64,000 nt of DNA from Chlamydoabsidia padenii (taxonomy: Eukaryota > Mucoromycota > Mucoromycetes > Mucorales > Cunninghamellaceae), in NCBI GenBank assembly GCA_025330725.1, contig JAIWND010000002.1:1916501-1980500 (forward strand). Reading direction: 5' to 3'. Both the position numbers and the translations under genes were made by a program. Every line of letters begins with the position of its first letter. Position 1 is the stretch's first letter. The notes beneath the pieces were generated by a model. That model had not been told where the DNA came from and made no database searches. It was given only the letters and a program-made list of their open reading frames with translations. Positions 37,483 through 47,924 of this stretch are shown in pieces.

Positions 37483-38390
37483 ATGTTTCGCCGTGACGAA
37501 AAAAAGTCATTGGACAATGGCTCTTTGGAAAGTCAAGAAGTACGACCGTTTACAAGGGAGCAAGTTATTATCTGCACAACTCATGGAAAGATTTACGCTA
37601 TACATAAAAAGGATGGCAGTCGACTATGACGACAGGACTTTCTTACGAATGCCTATGGTAATGTAGTCTCGGTGTTTGTCACGGATAACGATAAAGTCTT
37701 GGTTGGTGGCATTGGTAGAACAGCTTGCTTGGATCTCTTTACCGGAACTACAAAAATGATCAATTCAATGAAGGTAACAAGAAAAAAAAGGGGGGCTAAA
37801 AAACAAACCAAGTGTATACTGATAACGGTGCTCTTTCTTTTATATATATATATATATAAATATAACAGGGCTTTTGATATGAAGAAGTATCTATAGCATC
37901 AACACCAAGTCGATTCTTATTACCTAAAGCCTACGAATCCAATGATCCCGGAGCACCTCCGTCTTACGAAACGACCACAGCGGTGACCGAAAAACAAGTC
38001 TTTATAGGTTGCTCGTCAGGTAAAGTCATTGCGATGGATCCGGAAACAGGGGAAAAAGTCTGGAAATACAATTGTCCTCAAAGCGGCTATAGTATTCCTG
38101 CGGTATTAATCGAACCACCAAGTCAAAATAGTGAATGGTCCTTTCAGGTCGTCTATATTGGGTGTGGTAAAATGGTTTATTGTCTTTGCGCTGAATCTGG
38201 TCAAGTCCTTTGGGTAGTCAAGATCTCTAACTCCAAGTCGGGGTTGGACTATATGTCTCTAGCTACTCCTTGGAGCTCTCGATTGTCGGCCGAAGCAAAT
38301 ACCAACTTTTCTAACACTCCTCATGCTCAAAAGAGGGAGTCCACTACTTCCACGGTGAATGTATTAACTGCGGCTACCAGTGGATCTTGA
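37483..38390 (+). pseudogene. PQQ-like beta-propeller protein with two in-frame TGA codons
   Basis: Two exons (37483-37773, 37869-38390) in one frame give about 269 codons. PQQ-propeller repeats are clear: QVIICTTHGKIYAIHKKDGS, KVLVGGIGRTACLDLFTG, KQVFIGCSSGKVIAMDPETG, EKVWKYNCPQSG, YCLCAESGQVLWVVKIS. The frame is closed by TGA at 37627-37629, where the repeat pattern calls for Trp, and again by TGA at 37875-37877 just after the intron. The coding signal continues unchanged on both sides. Either the gene has decayed recently or the assembly has two errors. An internal ATG at 37672 and the second exon would not give a sensible shorter protein. No specific role is known. Confidence 0.7.
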
Positions 38391-39138
38391 CTTTACATTA
38401 GTATTAGTATTAGTCTCGTTTTAATATTTATACACTTGGAATAAAAATGATTATTTAATATATTATCGGAAATGGTTCCTGGAGTGAATGTTTCGCTCGT
38501 GTCGGCGTTTGAAATTTGGTTTGTCGATCGACATTTATTATGCGTGCCTGACAAAAGTAGGCCAAGGCATGTATGATCTAAAAACTAAAAGTATATATAT
38601 CCATATGGCTTAATTTGTACCATCAATCAAAATGCAGTGACAGGTTTATCTCTTTTTTTTTTTTCTGAGATCGCGCCGCGTATCATTCGATGAAAAAAGA
38701 AGGATAGCAATGGTAAACAACCGACTCGTTCATGCGAACAGCAGATGAGGAACAAAAAGTAGGTTGGCCAAACTAGGGTTAGAAAGTATCATTTACTAGA
38801 ACCACTCTCTGAACTTTTAATACTTGTTCATGCTTTACAATGTAGTGCCTAATCGTTGATTTATAATATGGCTTCAAAAATGTCCTTCTCCCTCAAATGG
38901 AATGGTCAGGCAATAAATATTCAAACCCCGGCCATGCCCTTTTTCTTTTTGGTAGAAAAAAATCCCTTCTTCTTTCTTTTCATTCCCCTTCCATGAAGTG
39001 AATCCATCTTTGACACCCTTACCTTTCTTTTTATATACCACACCTCTTCTTCTTTTTATTTCTTTATATAATCATATTACTTTATTGCAATCACTGTCAT
39101 TTCTATTATTTATATATGCTACTTGGTATTCTACTCTA
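38391..39138. other. Intergenic region upstream of the first F-box gene
   Basis: Contains CGGCGTTTGAAAT (38503-38515) and ATTCAAACCCCG (38919-38930), the latter 209 bp before the F-box ATG and followed by a pyrimidine-rich leader. No coding frame. Confidence 0.5.
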
Positions 39139-40242
39139 ATGAAGCCTTTACCACAGTTGCCTAACGAGCTGCTGATGCACATTATTGACTATATCCCATC
39201 CACTCATTTATCCGTATTCCTATTGGTTTGTCGATACACCCATCAGCTTGTCAGCGGCAAAGTCTATCGAAAAACCATATTTCCCGACACACTTCCTCTA
39301 TCCGACATTATGCACTTTTGTCAACGTCATGGGTCTTCTTTGGTCACTGTCAAGCTACCTCACGGCAAACGCTACTCTGATACATTCTATATGCTCTTAT
39401 TCCAACTTTGTCCACAACTCAACTATTTACAATCCAGCATGACACCCAAACAACTGCAACGATTCTTACTACGTACCCATTACCCTTTAACCTGCTTCAT
39501 GATGACTCAACACACACCTTCTTCGACCTTGTTATTATCATCGGCGTACCACCAACTCGAACAACAAAGACGACAATTACAACGGCAACATTATCTTCAG
39601 TATGGTAATGGTGATGGTTTGGAGGAATTGATCCAGGTCACTCAGGATCTTTACAATGTCACCAAACTGACGTGCTGTTCGTCGATTTTTCTATTCCCCA
39701 ACCATCCTATACCCGATTCCACTCTGACACATATCTCACACTACTTTCATCACCCGGGTGCTCTACGAAATGCGATTCTTCCGACCTTTGGACCTGATTT
39801 ACTTTCCTTGACTCTGAATGTGTATGATATTCTGACGGTGTCGGTGGCTCAAATGATCTCTGTCAAGTGTCCTCGGTTACGGTACCTGCATATTCCTCAA
39901 ATCAAAGCGGAAGGTCTTTGGCTGCTATTACACAAGTGTAACACGTTGGTGGCTATTGTCGTGGGTGGTGTGGATGGTAATGATACTGATGATAATGACA
40001 CGATAATGATGATACATAGTGATGATGGTGCTGCCGATGATGTTGGTGCTAGAAGGACTCGAGACGATGATAATGAACACGACGATTTACCTTCTAGCAA
40101 CATACAATGGATCAATCAAGAAAACAAAAAGGCGGTGGCTACTGTGGAAACTCATAAACGTGTTTGGTGTATACATCAACAACAGCATTCCTCTCATTCT
40201 GGAAGACTCTCCTGGCATATTGGTATTCTTCCTAAACGATAA
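39139..40242 (+). CDS. F-box protein, unknown substrate
   Basis: Single exon of 367 aa. An F-box opens the protein: LPNELLMHIIDYIPSTHLSV, FLLVCRYTHQLVSGKVYRK. Leucine-rich segments follow (LTLNVYDILTVSVAQMI, CPRLRYLHIPQ), then an Asp-rich stretch of about 40 residues. F-box proteins recruit substrates to SCF ubiquitin ligases through Skp1. The open frame extends upstream to 38998, but that part encodes a Leu/Phe-rich run from the pyrimidine leader and lies downstream of the promoter motif, so ATG 39139 is chosen. Confidence 0.78.
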   Translation: MKPLPQLPNELLMHIIDYIPSTHLSVFLLVCRYTHQLVSGKVYRKTIFPDTLPLSDIMHFCQRHGSSLVTVKLPHGKRYSDTFYMLLFQLCPQLNYLQSSMTPKQLQRFLLRTHYPLTCFMMTQHTPSSTLLLSSAYHQLEQQRRQLQRQHYLQYGNGDGLEELIQVTQDLYNVTKLTCCSSIFLFPNHPIPDSTLTHISHYFHHPGALRNAILPTFGPDLLSLTLNVYDILTVSVAQMISVKCPRLRYLHIPQIKAEGLWLLLHKCNTLVAIVVGGVDGNDTDDNDTIMMIHSDDGAADDVGARRTRDDDNEHDDLPSSNIQWINQENKKAVATVETHKRVWCIHQQQHSSHSGRLSWHIGILPKR

Positions 40243-40438
40243 TAGTTTAGTTTAGATTAATCTTTTTTTTATTATCCTTTTAAATAAAAAATTGATCCCT
40301 CATTCATTATCAAATTGGTTGCACAGCTTTTCTTCTTTTCTTCTTATTCTTAACTTTATAACATTCGGCTTTATAATATCTCTTCTTCTTCTTTTTGTTT
40401 TCTATCTTGTAATTATTTAAACAGCTCGCTCAACTGCC
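40243..40438. promoter_or_regulatory. Short spacer between the two F-box genes
   Basis: AATAAA at about 40283 likely ends the first F-box transcript; a CT-rich leader then precedes the next gene. Confidence 0.3.
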
Positions 40439-40582
40439 ATGGCGTCGATGCTTTTGTTGCTCGGTCCCTTCATGTCAAGGTAAGATGCTTTTGGTACAGT
40501 GTATAAATTGATATTCAAATCCCGCATATCGGGACTTTATAATTTGATTTATGAGGGAAGATCCGTTTTTAACTCTTCCTCT

Positions 40583-40614
<32 letters not shown>

Positions 40615-42601
40615 TCAGCTTTATAAAATACCCATCGGACAACAATGCAGCAAACCCTCGTAACATCCAACGTATAGGTGACCAGCTAATTCGAAATGGG
40701 GACTATGAAAAGTGTTATCGATTGTTTTCCGGTTTACAGCGCCAACAACATCAGCACTATCGAAGGAACAAGGAACTCTATATACATTATCAAATCAGTT
40801 GCTTGCTTCGCCTTGGTAAACGACGACAAGCTCTAGATGTATGTTTTGCTGCTTCTCAACATTCTCCTTCAGCAACGTGGTATCTTTTGGCAGCGGATAT
40901 ATATAGTGAAGAACAACAACTGGAACTCGCTTTGTGGTATTTACGGAAAAGCTATGCCTGCCTCTCAAGCACAAATCCCCTATGGAACCAAGTACAACTT
41001 CAAGAACAAATTCTATACCAAGGTATACTTCAAAATGGTAATGGTTGCGATACTGGCTCTACGACAGATATGGTGTTAGCCTTACCCTTTGACAATGTGT
41101 GCTCCATCTTGATGCTCCTTCCACTGAAGACTCTAGTCCGCTGTGCCAGAGTGAATCGGACATGGAATCATCTGATCAGCTCTACACCTCTGCTTTGGCA
41201 ACATCTTACTTTCAGGGGAAACTCTCATCCATTATCAGCGACTACTTTGGCACTTTATTTATCTCGACTACACTTGGCTCCACTATTGTCCGTTACTATT
41301 CCTAATGCTCAAGATTCTACAGGTTTACTGATAGCTCTCTGTAATTCCAATTGTAGTCAATTATATGAATTAGGTAAAAGAAGAAGAAGAAGAAAAAAAA
41401 AAGAGAAAGTTAAATGGACGGGTAACTAATAACCCTTTTGATAGACTTGACATATATACAGTGCACCTCACAACAATGCTGGAACTTGATCTGTCAACTA
41501 ATGCGACTTGCTGGCAAGACACTCCGTGTACTACGACTTTGTTGTGGAAGCTTCAGATTAAACAGTATCGTCGATCTTCTATCAACAACTTGTCTCCGGC
41601 TCGAAATCTTGGATCTGCACAACTGCTTCCCGCTTAAAGACGACCGACCATATCACAATGTCACCACCCTCGAACACTTGGAGCAATTTGGAGGTCGATT
41701 ACCTTCTCATCTGTTGGATCATGCCGCGGGTCTACACATTTTACCTATTCAACGACTTGTATTATCCGATCTGTATGGTTTGACTAGTCTTCAATTGGCG
41801 ATTCTTCTGTTACGGTGTCCACGGTTAATGGATCTATCACTACTCCATTGCTCGGTCAACATCATTCCTGCCATCAATTTATTGCGTTACTCAAATGTCG
41901 AAGGATTCCACTACTATCGAAACAATCAATCAATGGTCACTAATCTTGCTCCGGCAGCAACTAGTGAGACAGTATCAACAACAACAACTCGTGAACAAGG
42001 TTACGAAGTACATTTACACCAAGAGTATCAGCGGGAGGGCGGATCTCTTCATACACCAAGGATAAACTCGGCACTAGAAAAAGGATCCAGCATTGGGGAT
42101 ACGGTTACTTGGAAACGACTCATCTTGCAACAAACCCAAGGACTAACCGACGATATCTTATCCTCTTTACTCGTAAACTCTTGTCATACAATCGTAAAGC
42201 TAGATTTAAAAGGGAATCGACAACTGACTGACGACTGTTTCCTCGCCATGTACCAACGACGAACGGACGGCGGGATGCTTCCTTTGGTGGAGCTTGGTCT
42301 GTCTAATTGTACAGGGATGACTGAAATCGGGCTCTGCATACTCTTCCAACACACACCACAACTTCAGCAACTTGATTTATCTGGATTGATCAACGTGACA
42401 GACCAGGTGCTTGAAACGATTGCATTACACTGCCCACGACTTTTGAAACTGGATCTCACTCATTGCCGCACCTTCACCGACTCTGGAATCAGGACTTTTA
42501 TTGATTCTTCACTCCGGCTTTCTCCCCTTCAACACCTTGGTTTGATTGGAACGACTCTCTCTATAGACGCATTGGCTTATGCGATGTGTCATGTCCATTA
42601 G
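40439..42601 (+). CDS. TPR/F-box/LRR protein, Dia2/Pof3-like
   Basis: TPR-like helices (GDQLIRNGDYEKCYRLFSG, RLGKRRQALDVCFAA, WYLLAADIYSEEQQLELAL) precede an F-box (LALPFDNVCSILMLLPLKTL, CARVNRTWNHLI) and leucine-rich repeats (LRLEILDLHNC, LDLKGNRQLTDDCF, LDLSGLINVTDQVL, LDLTHCRTFTDSG). The same order occurs in yeast Dia2 and fission yeast Pof3, SCF subunits acting in replisome unloading and genome stability; the assignment is by architecture. The start is uncertain: a short exon (40439-40479) splices in frame onto 40617 with a 27-nt poly-T before the acceptor, but an unspliced start at ATG 40551 is also open and lies just downstream of a promoter motif (40513). A second intron follows ELG near 41372-41444. 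Confidence 0.8.
40513..40535. promoter_or_regulatory. Motif ATTCAAATCCCG with inverted partner
   Basis: ATTCAAATCCCG is followed by CATAT and CGGGACTT, making CCCG-5-CGGG a dyad. It lies in the first intron or just upstream of the true start of the Dia2-like gene. Confidence 0.45.
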
Positions 42602-42758
42602 AATATTATTCAATGTAGATTCCTTTATCCCTTTAGTTTATGTATATATCTTTTTTAAATAAACTTTTTATAAAAACTTATGTCGGTTTTATTATGATGA
42701 TTAGATATGGTGTAAAATGGTATTGTAAAAATGTATATATATGAGGGAGGGGAATTGA
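42602..42758. other. Short convergent spacer
   Basis: Carries AATAAA near 42657 for the Dia2-like gene; nothing else seen. Confidence 0.4.
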
Positions 42759-43387
42759 TTAATCACATTCGCCAAGTTGATTTGCTAAAGCAATATTCTT
42801 TCCATATAGCCGTACGGTTTCCGTCTCGAGTCCAATCACTTTTTGTTCAAGAGCCAATATTGTCGCTTTAAGTTCTTTCTCTACATGTGCCCACTCGCCT
42901 TGTCGTGCCATCCAGTGCGCCTCCCGAGATTGATGCCGCATGTCCATACGGTACCATTTATGCAAATGTTCGGTTACACAGCCCTCGAGCCTTTCGTTCT
43001 CGAGCGCCATATCGTCCAATCGAGCCTCTAAGGCACGAGTGTCTCGTGTGATCCGCAAAAAAGTCAACTCTTGTTCTTTTTGGCATTTTCTTTGGTACTC
43101 TTCTTGCCAGGTCTGAAGATCCATGCGGCGTGCTTGGTCCTGAGCGGCCACGTGCTGATCCCATTGTTTCGTTTGTTGTTTCCATTTCTTGTCCCATTGA
43201 GCCAGGGCCGAGCTCTTTTCCACGAGCTCCCTTTGTAAAGCGGCAATCACTTCATCTTTTTCGGTTGCCAGGGTCCTGCCTTGTTGGGACTGTAAAACCA
43301 CCCATTTCAGATCATTCTCGGCCGCCTTGCGTTCGGATGCTGACAAGCGGAGTTTCAACGTCTGAGTTTCATGTCTCTCTTTTTTGA
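42759..43387 (-). pseudogene. 3' half of a coiled-coil gene, separated by a transposon
   Basis: An open frame from the left edge of the transposon insertion to the stop at 42759. It encodes long charged coiled coil (LKKERHETQTLKLRLSASER, LATEKDEVIAALQREL, LEARLDDMALENERLEG, LEQKVIGLETETVRLYG). It has no start of its own: the frame upstream runs into the transposon TIR. It is the continuation of the frame at 46367-47383 (same strand), so transcription of this half depends on chance promoters in the element. Family unknown; such coiled coils are often structural or scaffold proteins. Confidence 0.85.
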
Positions 43388-43397
43388 GCTGTTCCTG
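43388..43397. repeat. Target site duplication, left copy
   Basis: GCTGTTCCTG, identical to 46357-46366. Ten bases fit the 8-11 bp duplications of Mutator-like elements. Confidence 0.85.
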
Positions 43398-43403
43398 AAT
43401 ACC

Positions 43404-43435
43404 GATAAATCTGCGAAATAAACGCAAGTCACACG
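43404..43435. repeat. MULE terminal inverted repeat, left
   Basis: Thirty-two bases pairing with 46318-46349 with 5 mismatches. Confidence 0.85.
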
Positions 43436-43720
43436 TTTTGTAGAGTGCAAAGCAAGTCAATTAACTTTACAAAATTTCGCCAAAGATTTCATGAAAAAAA
43501 AATTGACTTGGCCAAATTTCGGTGAAGACTTAAAAAAACACTTTATTGATTTGAGAATAATTGATGTAAGCTAAACTAAACTAAAAACACTATAACTAAT
43601 GGTAATATAACTAATGATAACGGTAAAGGATACAATAAAAAGACGGAGAAGAATCCCACCACCGTCGAAAAACGAGCAAAGAATACTATAAAAGAAAAAG
43701 TGTGAGTATGCGATTAAATA

Positions 43721-44829
43721 CTATTTCTGCTTTGTTGGGCCTTGATTAGGTCGGATCAATCTATCAAGTTTTGATAAAAAGATTCGCTGTTCATGCAAAA
43801 GGTATTCGAGATCAGCATTGTTGGAAAGTGTGGTACATGCCGCCGCCAAATCATTAGTGATTAGTTGTGACATTTGTTTGACCTTTTCCTTGTTGTCCAA
43901 AAGAAGAGATGCCCTAAATTCGTCAGAAACAAGAGTGTTATCGGAAGAAGAGATGTCGGAAGATGTGTTACTGTTGTTTGAAGTCGCTGTCAAAGTGTTC
44001 ACTGCAGATGATGGCTGATGGCGGAATATATACGGTAATGATTTGATTAATGACACCAAAAACATATGTTTACATATGCCTTTGTTAAACAAGCATGAGC
44101 AGCTAGCGACAGTCTTGTTTTCGATCGACACCTGGTATGTGATATGTTGTTCAGTAAAGGATTTGCAGGAGAAGGTCTAGACAGCAAAAAAAAGTAAGGC
44201 TTTTTTTTATCATAGATTAAGAGGTACCAGCTTACCGAGTCGTCAATTTTTTGTACCATTTGTTGTCCGGTTTCATTGTCGATTTGTTCAGCCTTCTTTA
44301 GATTGTCTTCTTCAAAATCCTTCAAAGTGATAGTTTCAGCACCCCAATTTACCCGCATAGAAGCCCATCGATAGTCGTTGATCATCTGCGTCGCCAAAAT
44401 AAAGACAATACGATCCACCCGGAGGTTGCGCGATTTACCAAGATATTTCTTCTTCAGAACGTTGTGGTATGATTCGATTAGATTGTTTGTTTGGAATGAA
44501 GCATCCTAGTGTGGAGAAAAAAAATGGTGAAAAAGCAGTAACAATTAAAGCTTTCAATATCTTACCAATCGCCATGCCTTCACCCACAAGTCCTTCTTGG
44601 GTAGCCATCGATCATTCATGTATGCTACAAACCTAGCAAATGGACGGAATTCTTCCTGGAAGCGATCCCAATTGGCCTGGAATTCTTCAGGAGTACCAGA
44701 ATACATCATCATGTTCAGATGCATACGGACCTTGTTCTGCACACCACTCGTTTGTTGGGTTGCCGCCGCTACCTTAACCTATGGGATGAATTGAATTTCG
44801 AAAATTTGGTGAGTATGATTGCCCTGTTC

Positions 44830-44904
<75 letters not shown>

Positions 44905-46211
44905 ACATCCCGTTTAATGTGGACTTCCCAAGCACGTTTGATATGCCAGTGGCAAAGTAAAATGTCGACGTTTGTGCTGAATACTTGACGAATAGCTGCC
45001 ATTTCTGTCGCACTGCAATCAATCATAATCCGCTTGACATTTAAACCATTAGTGTTCGATTTCACCCAAGCAAGCCATTCGGACAGCACAGGGATCACTT
45101 CCATACTGGTGATAAAGAAGCAGACAGGGACACCCTTTTTAGTCGTCCGATTTATAACAACAATGGTGTAAAGGTAGCAATCAGTTTTGTCGATGAATGA
45201 CTTACACGTTTTGTGAGTCGAATCTATGCACCATTCCGAAGCATTTTCCAAAATCTATGATGTTAAAAAAAAAAAACTCGACATAACGAGGTGGTCAGTA
45301 TGAAGTTTAGTAGTCCTTTTTATTGCTTCAGTGTTTTACGTACCTTTTTCTGCCAAGGAGAGACCCACGATACCAAAAATGGACCACCATCAGGATGGAC
45401 CTTGTATAAAGTAGAGTAGCCCCTTTCACCAGATAAGAAGTCGAGCCAAAGACGGACACTTTTGCCATCATAGGGATCTTTTCTTGATTGCTTGTTAATA
45501 ATGGACTGCACCAAGTTTTGGACTGCCCGATAGTTGATAGTCATGGCAATCGGAAATCGTCCCTTTTCTTCGATTTCACCTTCCTATGGATATTATAAAA
45601 AGAATAAGTTAATAATTAGTTGGTCTCTGGGTGTGTTTTTTTCCGAAACTTACTAAAGCATCCATCTCATCTTCAGTGTAACGAAGAAGTGTACTAATTG
45701 AAGACCAATTCATCTTGTTGTGTTGTACCTTACTAGTAAGCCATGCCTTGATAGTTGGATCTAGGCCTTCTGTTGCTATTTCATCCAAATCGGTGGGATC
45801 GTGGTTGAGATGGATCCAATTGTAGGCCACCTCAATATTGCCATTATTGAAGAGCTTCTTCGTAATTTGAGCAGGACATCCAACACCTTTTGACGCCTTT
45901 TTGACAGTTCGACGTCGCTTTGAGGGTCCAGCTTCAGCGACAGGCTTTTGTTGTGCTTCGCGAGGGGCTTCATGGCGATCACAAAGGTAGTATCTTGTTT
46001 CCTTGACTTGCTTTGGGGCGCCTTGATTGGTACGTGGGACATATGTCTTACGACCTATAAAAACACCATGATTTTTCACCTCGTTTTCCATCCAGTAAGT
46101 GAATTCATCTTCATTGCCAAAGGTCATCACAAACGGTTCACCATTATAGCTAGGGACGTACCGTTCAATGAAACCGTACTTAATTTCGTCATTTGTAGGT
46201 GTTTTCGTCAT
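43721..46211 (-). CDS. MULE transposase with SWIM zinc finger
   Basis: Six exons, all joined in phase 0 (46211-45654, 45583-45344, 45254-44907, 44778-44566, 44505-44236, 44176-43721), give 694 aa without a stop. The N-terminal part has a FAR1-like region with Cys/His residues (YYLCDRHEAP, GCPAQITKK, WIHLNHDP). The DDE catalytic core shows CIDSTHKT (first Asp), KRIMIDCSATEMAAI (second Asp), LLCHWHIKRAWEV and NNLIESYHNVLK (candidate Glu). A C-terminal SWIM finger follows: CSCLFNKGICKHMF. Such enzymes cut at the TIRs and integrate with 8-11 bp duplications. The third intron holds a 69-nt homopolymer. Integrity of the frame suggests the element may be autonomous. Confidence 0.9.
44832..44900. repeat. 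Poly-T tract of 69 in a transposase intron
   Basis: The longest homopolymer in the window; poly-A on the coding strand, directly after the GTAAGT donor of intron 3. Confidence 0.85.
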
Positions 46212-46317
46212 TGTTGATTGAGTATTTAGAAGAAGAAAAAAGAGGGGAGTAAAAGTTAGGGAAGTGAAGTGAAAGGGGGAACCAAAAAAAAAACAAAAAA
46301 TTGAATCATTATTTCAG

Positions 46318-46349
46318 CGTGTGACTTTCACTTTTTTCGCGGATTTATC
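46318..46349. repeat. MULE terminal inverted repeat, right
   Basis: Inverted partner of 43404-43435. Confidence 0.85.
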
Positions 46350-46356
46350 CTCTTCG

Positions 46357-46366
46357 GCTGTTCCTG
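46357..46366. repeat. Target site duplication, right copy
   Basis: GCTGTTCCTG, identical to 43388-43397. Confidence 0.85.
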
Positions 46367-47383
46367 CAGGCGGGATTCCAATTCTGTCAGTCGATGATTT
46401 TCGGTTGTCAAGGTCCCTATGCGTTGCTTCCCATCCTCTTGCTGGAGGACCAAAAGGGCCCATGGATCGACGGTATTATCATCCTCTTCATTTGTATGCT
46501 GTTTCTTTTGCTGGATGATATTTTCCCATTGGTCCCGTATATGCTGAGTTTCTTGTCGTGTCATAAAAAGTTGCTGTTTGGCGGTATCTAGTTCATCCAT
46601 CATACTTTCCATCTCTACACGCACACTGTCGAGAATTTCTTCGGCTTCCTGACGGGCTTGCTTTTCTTTTTCAACACGCTCGGTTGCATGACGGCGGATT
46701 TTGACGATTTCTTGTCGGTGTAGTTGCTTGCTGTCATGATGACGCCGGGCCAGCCGTTTGATGGACGTGATCAGCCGAGCGTTCTTTCTCCGCTCTTCAT
46801 CCAACTGATCTTTTAAAGGTTCATGCTGAAGCCATACCAGCATGTCATCACATAACTTTTTTTTCTCTTGATGTTCAATACCATTGTCGAGTGTATCACG
46901 AAATTGGTGTACCATATTAATCATAGCCCCTGATGTCACAGCGGATGACAAGCCAGAATCGATCGAGGGCTTTTTCAAGGGTATGTTGCTGCATTTTTGA
47001 TTATCATTTTTCCGGGATTGGAAAAAATCATCAATGTGTTGACTCATCCGACAAACAGCGGTCTCGTAGCGATAGGACGAGCTGTCATTGTGATAAGGGG
47101 GTAAAGAAACTCGACGAGCACGCATCCGTGGGGACTCGATGGCATCTGTCACTTGCTTTTTTTTACATTTATGAGCAAGTGATGGTAATGAGAGTGGTCG
47201 ATGTAAAGTTGGATTGATGGTGTCTTCAAAGGTAGGCGAGGAATTCCAATATGGGTGATAATACATGGTGGTGGTGGTGGTGGACGTCGGCGTATAAAGC
47301 ACAGTGTCAGTATCAGAGCAACTGTCATCATGCTCCATATTGGGAACAATGCTTTGATGATTATGTAGAGAGATGATAGACAT
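46367..47383 (-). pseudogene. 5' half of a coiled-coil gene, truncated by a transposon
   Basis: Starts MSIISLHNHQSIVPNMEHDD at 47383 and runs about 339 codons to the right edge of the insertion; the frame then reads through the duplication and a few element codons to a TGA at about 46328. The first 120 residues are Ser/Thr-rich with SLPSLAHKCKKK and RRVSLPP, possible phosphorylation sites; then long coiled coil (LDEERRKNARLITSIKRLAR, RVEKEKQARQEAEEILDSV). Removing the element and one duplication joins this half to 42759-43387 in frame (1656 nt, 551 aa). A truncated protein may still be made. Family not recognised. Confidence 0.85.
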
Positions 47384-47924
47384 GATGGAAAAGAAGGAAA
47401 AAAAAAAGTAGTAAAGTGGAGGTCGGTCGGAGAGGAGTGTTTAAAAAGTTTTCTAATTTGTGATCAATATGGATACACAAAAAAAAAACCGGATGAACAC
47501 ACCTCTCCTCGGCTATTCCACTCATACATGTTACACGTTGTCGTTTTAATCGCCGCCCTAACCCCAATAACTGTATAAAGTAGGCAACCCCGTTCAACAA
47601 ATTACCCCTGAAATTATGCCAATTATGAAGCTCATCAAAGGCGCCCCGAGTCAGCCATGATAATAAAAACCTCTTAAAATAATATATTCCAATCACGATT
47701 ATCATCAATCAGAGTCCTTCCACTTGATCAGAAATGGCTGTCATGAATATCTTCTCATGGGGCCATGTGGGAGGTTCTAGTCCGCATGAATATCGGGTTT
47801 TGAAAAACAAGAGGGCACAATTTTTTTTGAACGCCGTTATAAAACCCTATCGGCACTCCTTTCTTTTTTTTTTTTTTTTGCTCTTTTACAGTGGTCTACT
47901 AATTTGCTGCACTCTTTATCGGTG
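47384..47924. other. Spacer with motif copies
   Basis: Contains TTTTAATCGCCG near 47544 (about 160 bp upstream of the minus-strand coiled-coil start) and CGGGTTTTGAAAA at 47794-47806 (about 120 bp upstream of the decayed plus-strand gene). The frame at 47734-47925 crosses the poly-T at about 47863 and is not credible. Confidence 0.45.

Larger units (their letters stand above)
43398..46356 (-). mobile_element. Mutator-like DNA transposon (MULE), 2.96 kb, apparently complete
   Basis: Bounded by the GCTGTTCCTG duplication. Terminal inverted repeats begin with GATAAATC at 43404 and, inverted, at 46349; over 32 bases (43404-43435 against 46349-46318) 27 match, sharing GATAAATC, GCGAAA and AAGTCACACG. 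The few terminal bases outside GATAAATC do not match well. The interior codes for one transposase on the minus strand. The element sits inside the coding sequence of a coiled-coil gene in the same orientation. Intact coding and a perfect duplication indicate a fairly recent insertion, while the 5 TIR mismatches are common in this superfamily. Confidence 0.9.

Noticed and set aside
37627..37877. TGA recoding (Trp or selenocysteine) in the PQQ gene
   Set aside because: Intact genes in the window (BLOC1S2, PPZ) end with TGA as a normal stop, and one of the two sites calls for Gly rather than Trp.
38998..39138. Upstream in-frame ATG of the first F-box gene
   Set aside because: It adds a Leu/Phe-rich run translated from the pyrimidine leader; the F-box begins right after ATG 39139.
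44719..44988. Plus-strand frame with a long poly-Phe
   Set aside because: It is the translation of the 69-nt homopolymer in a transposase intron.
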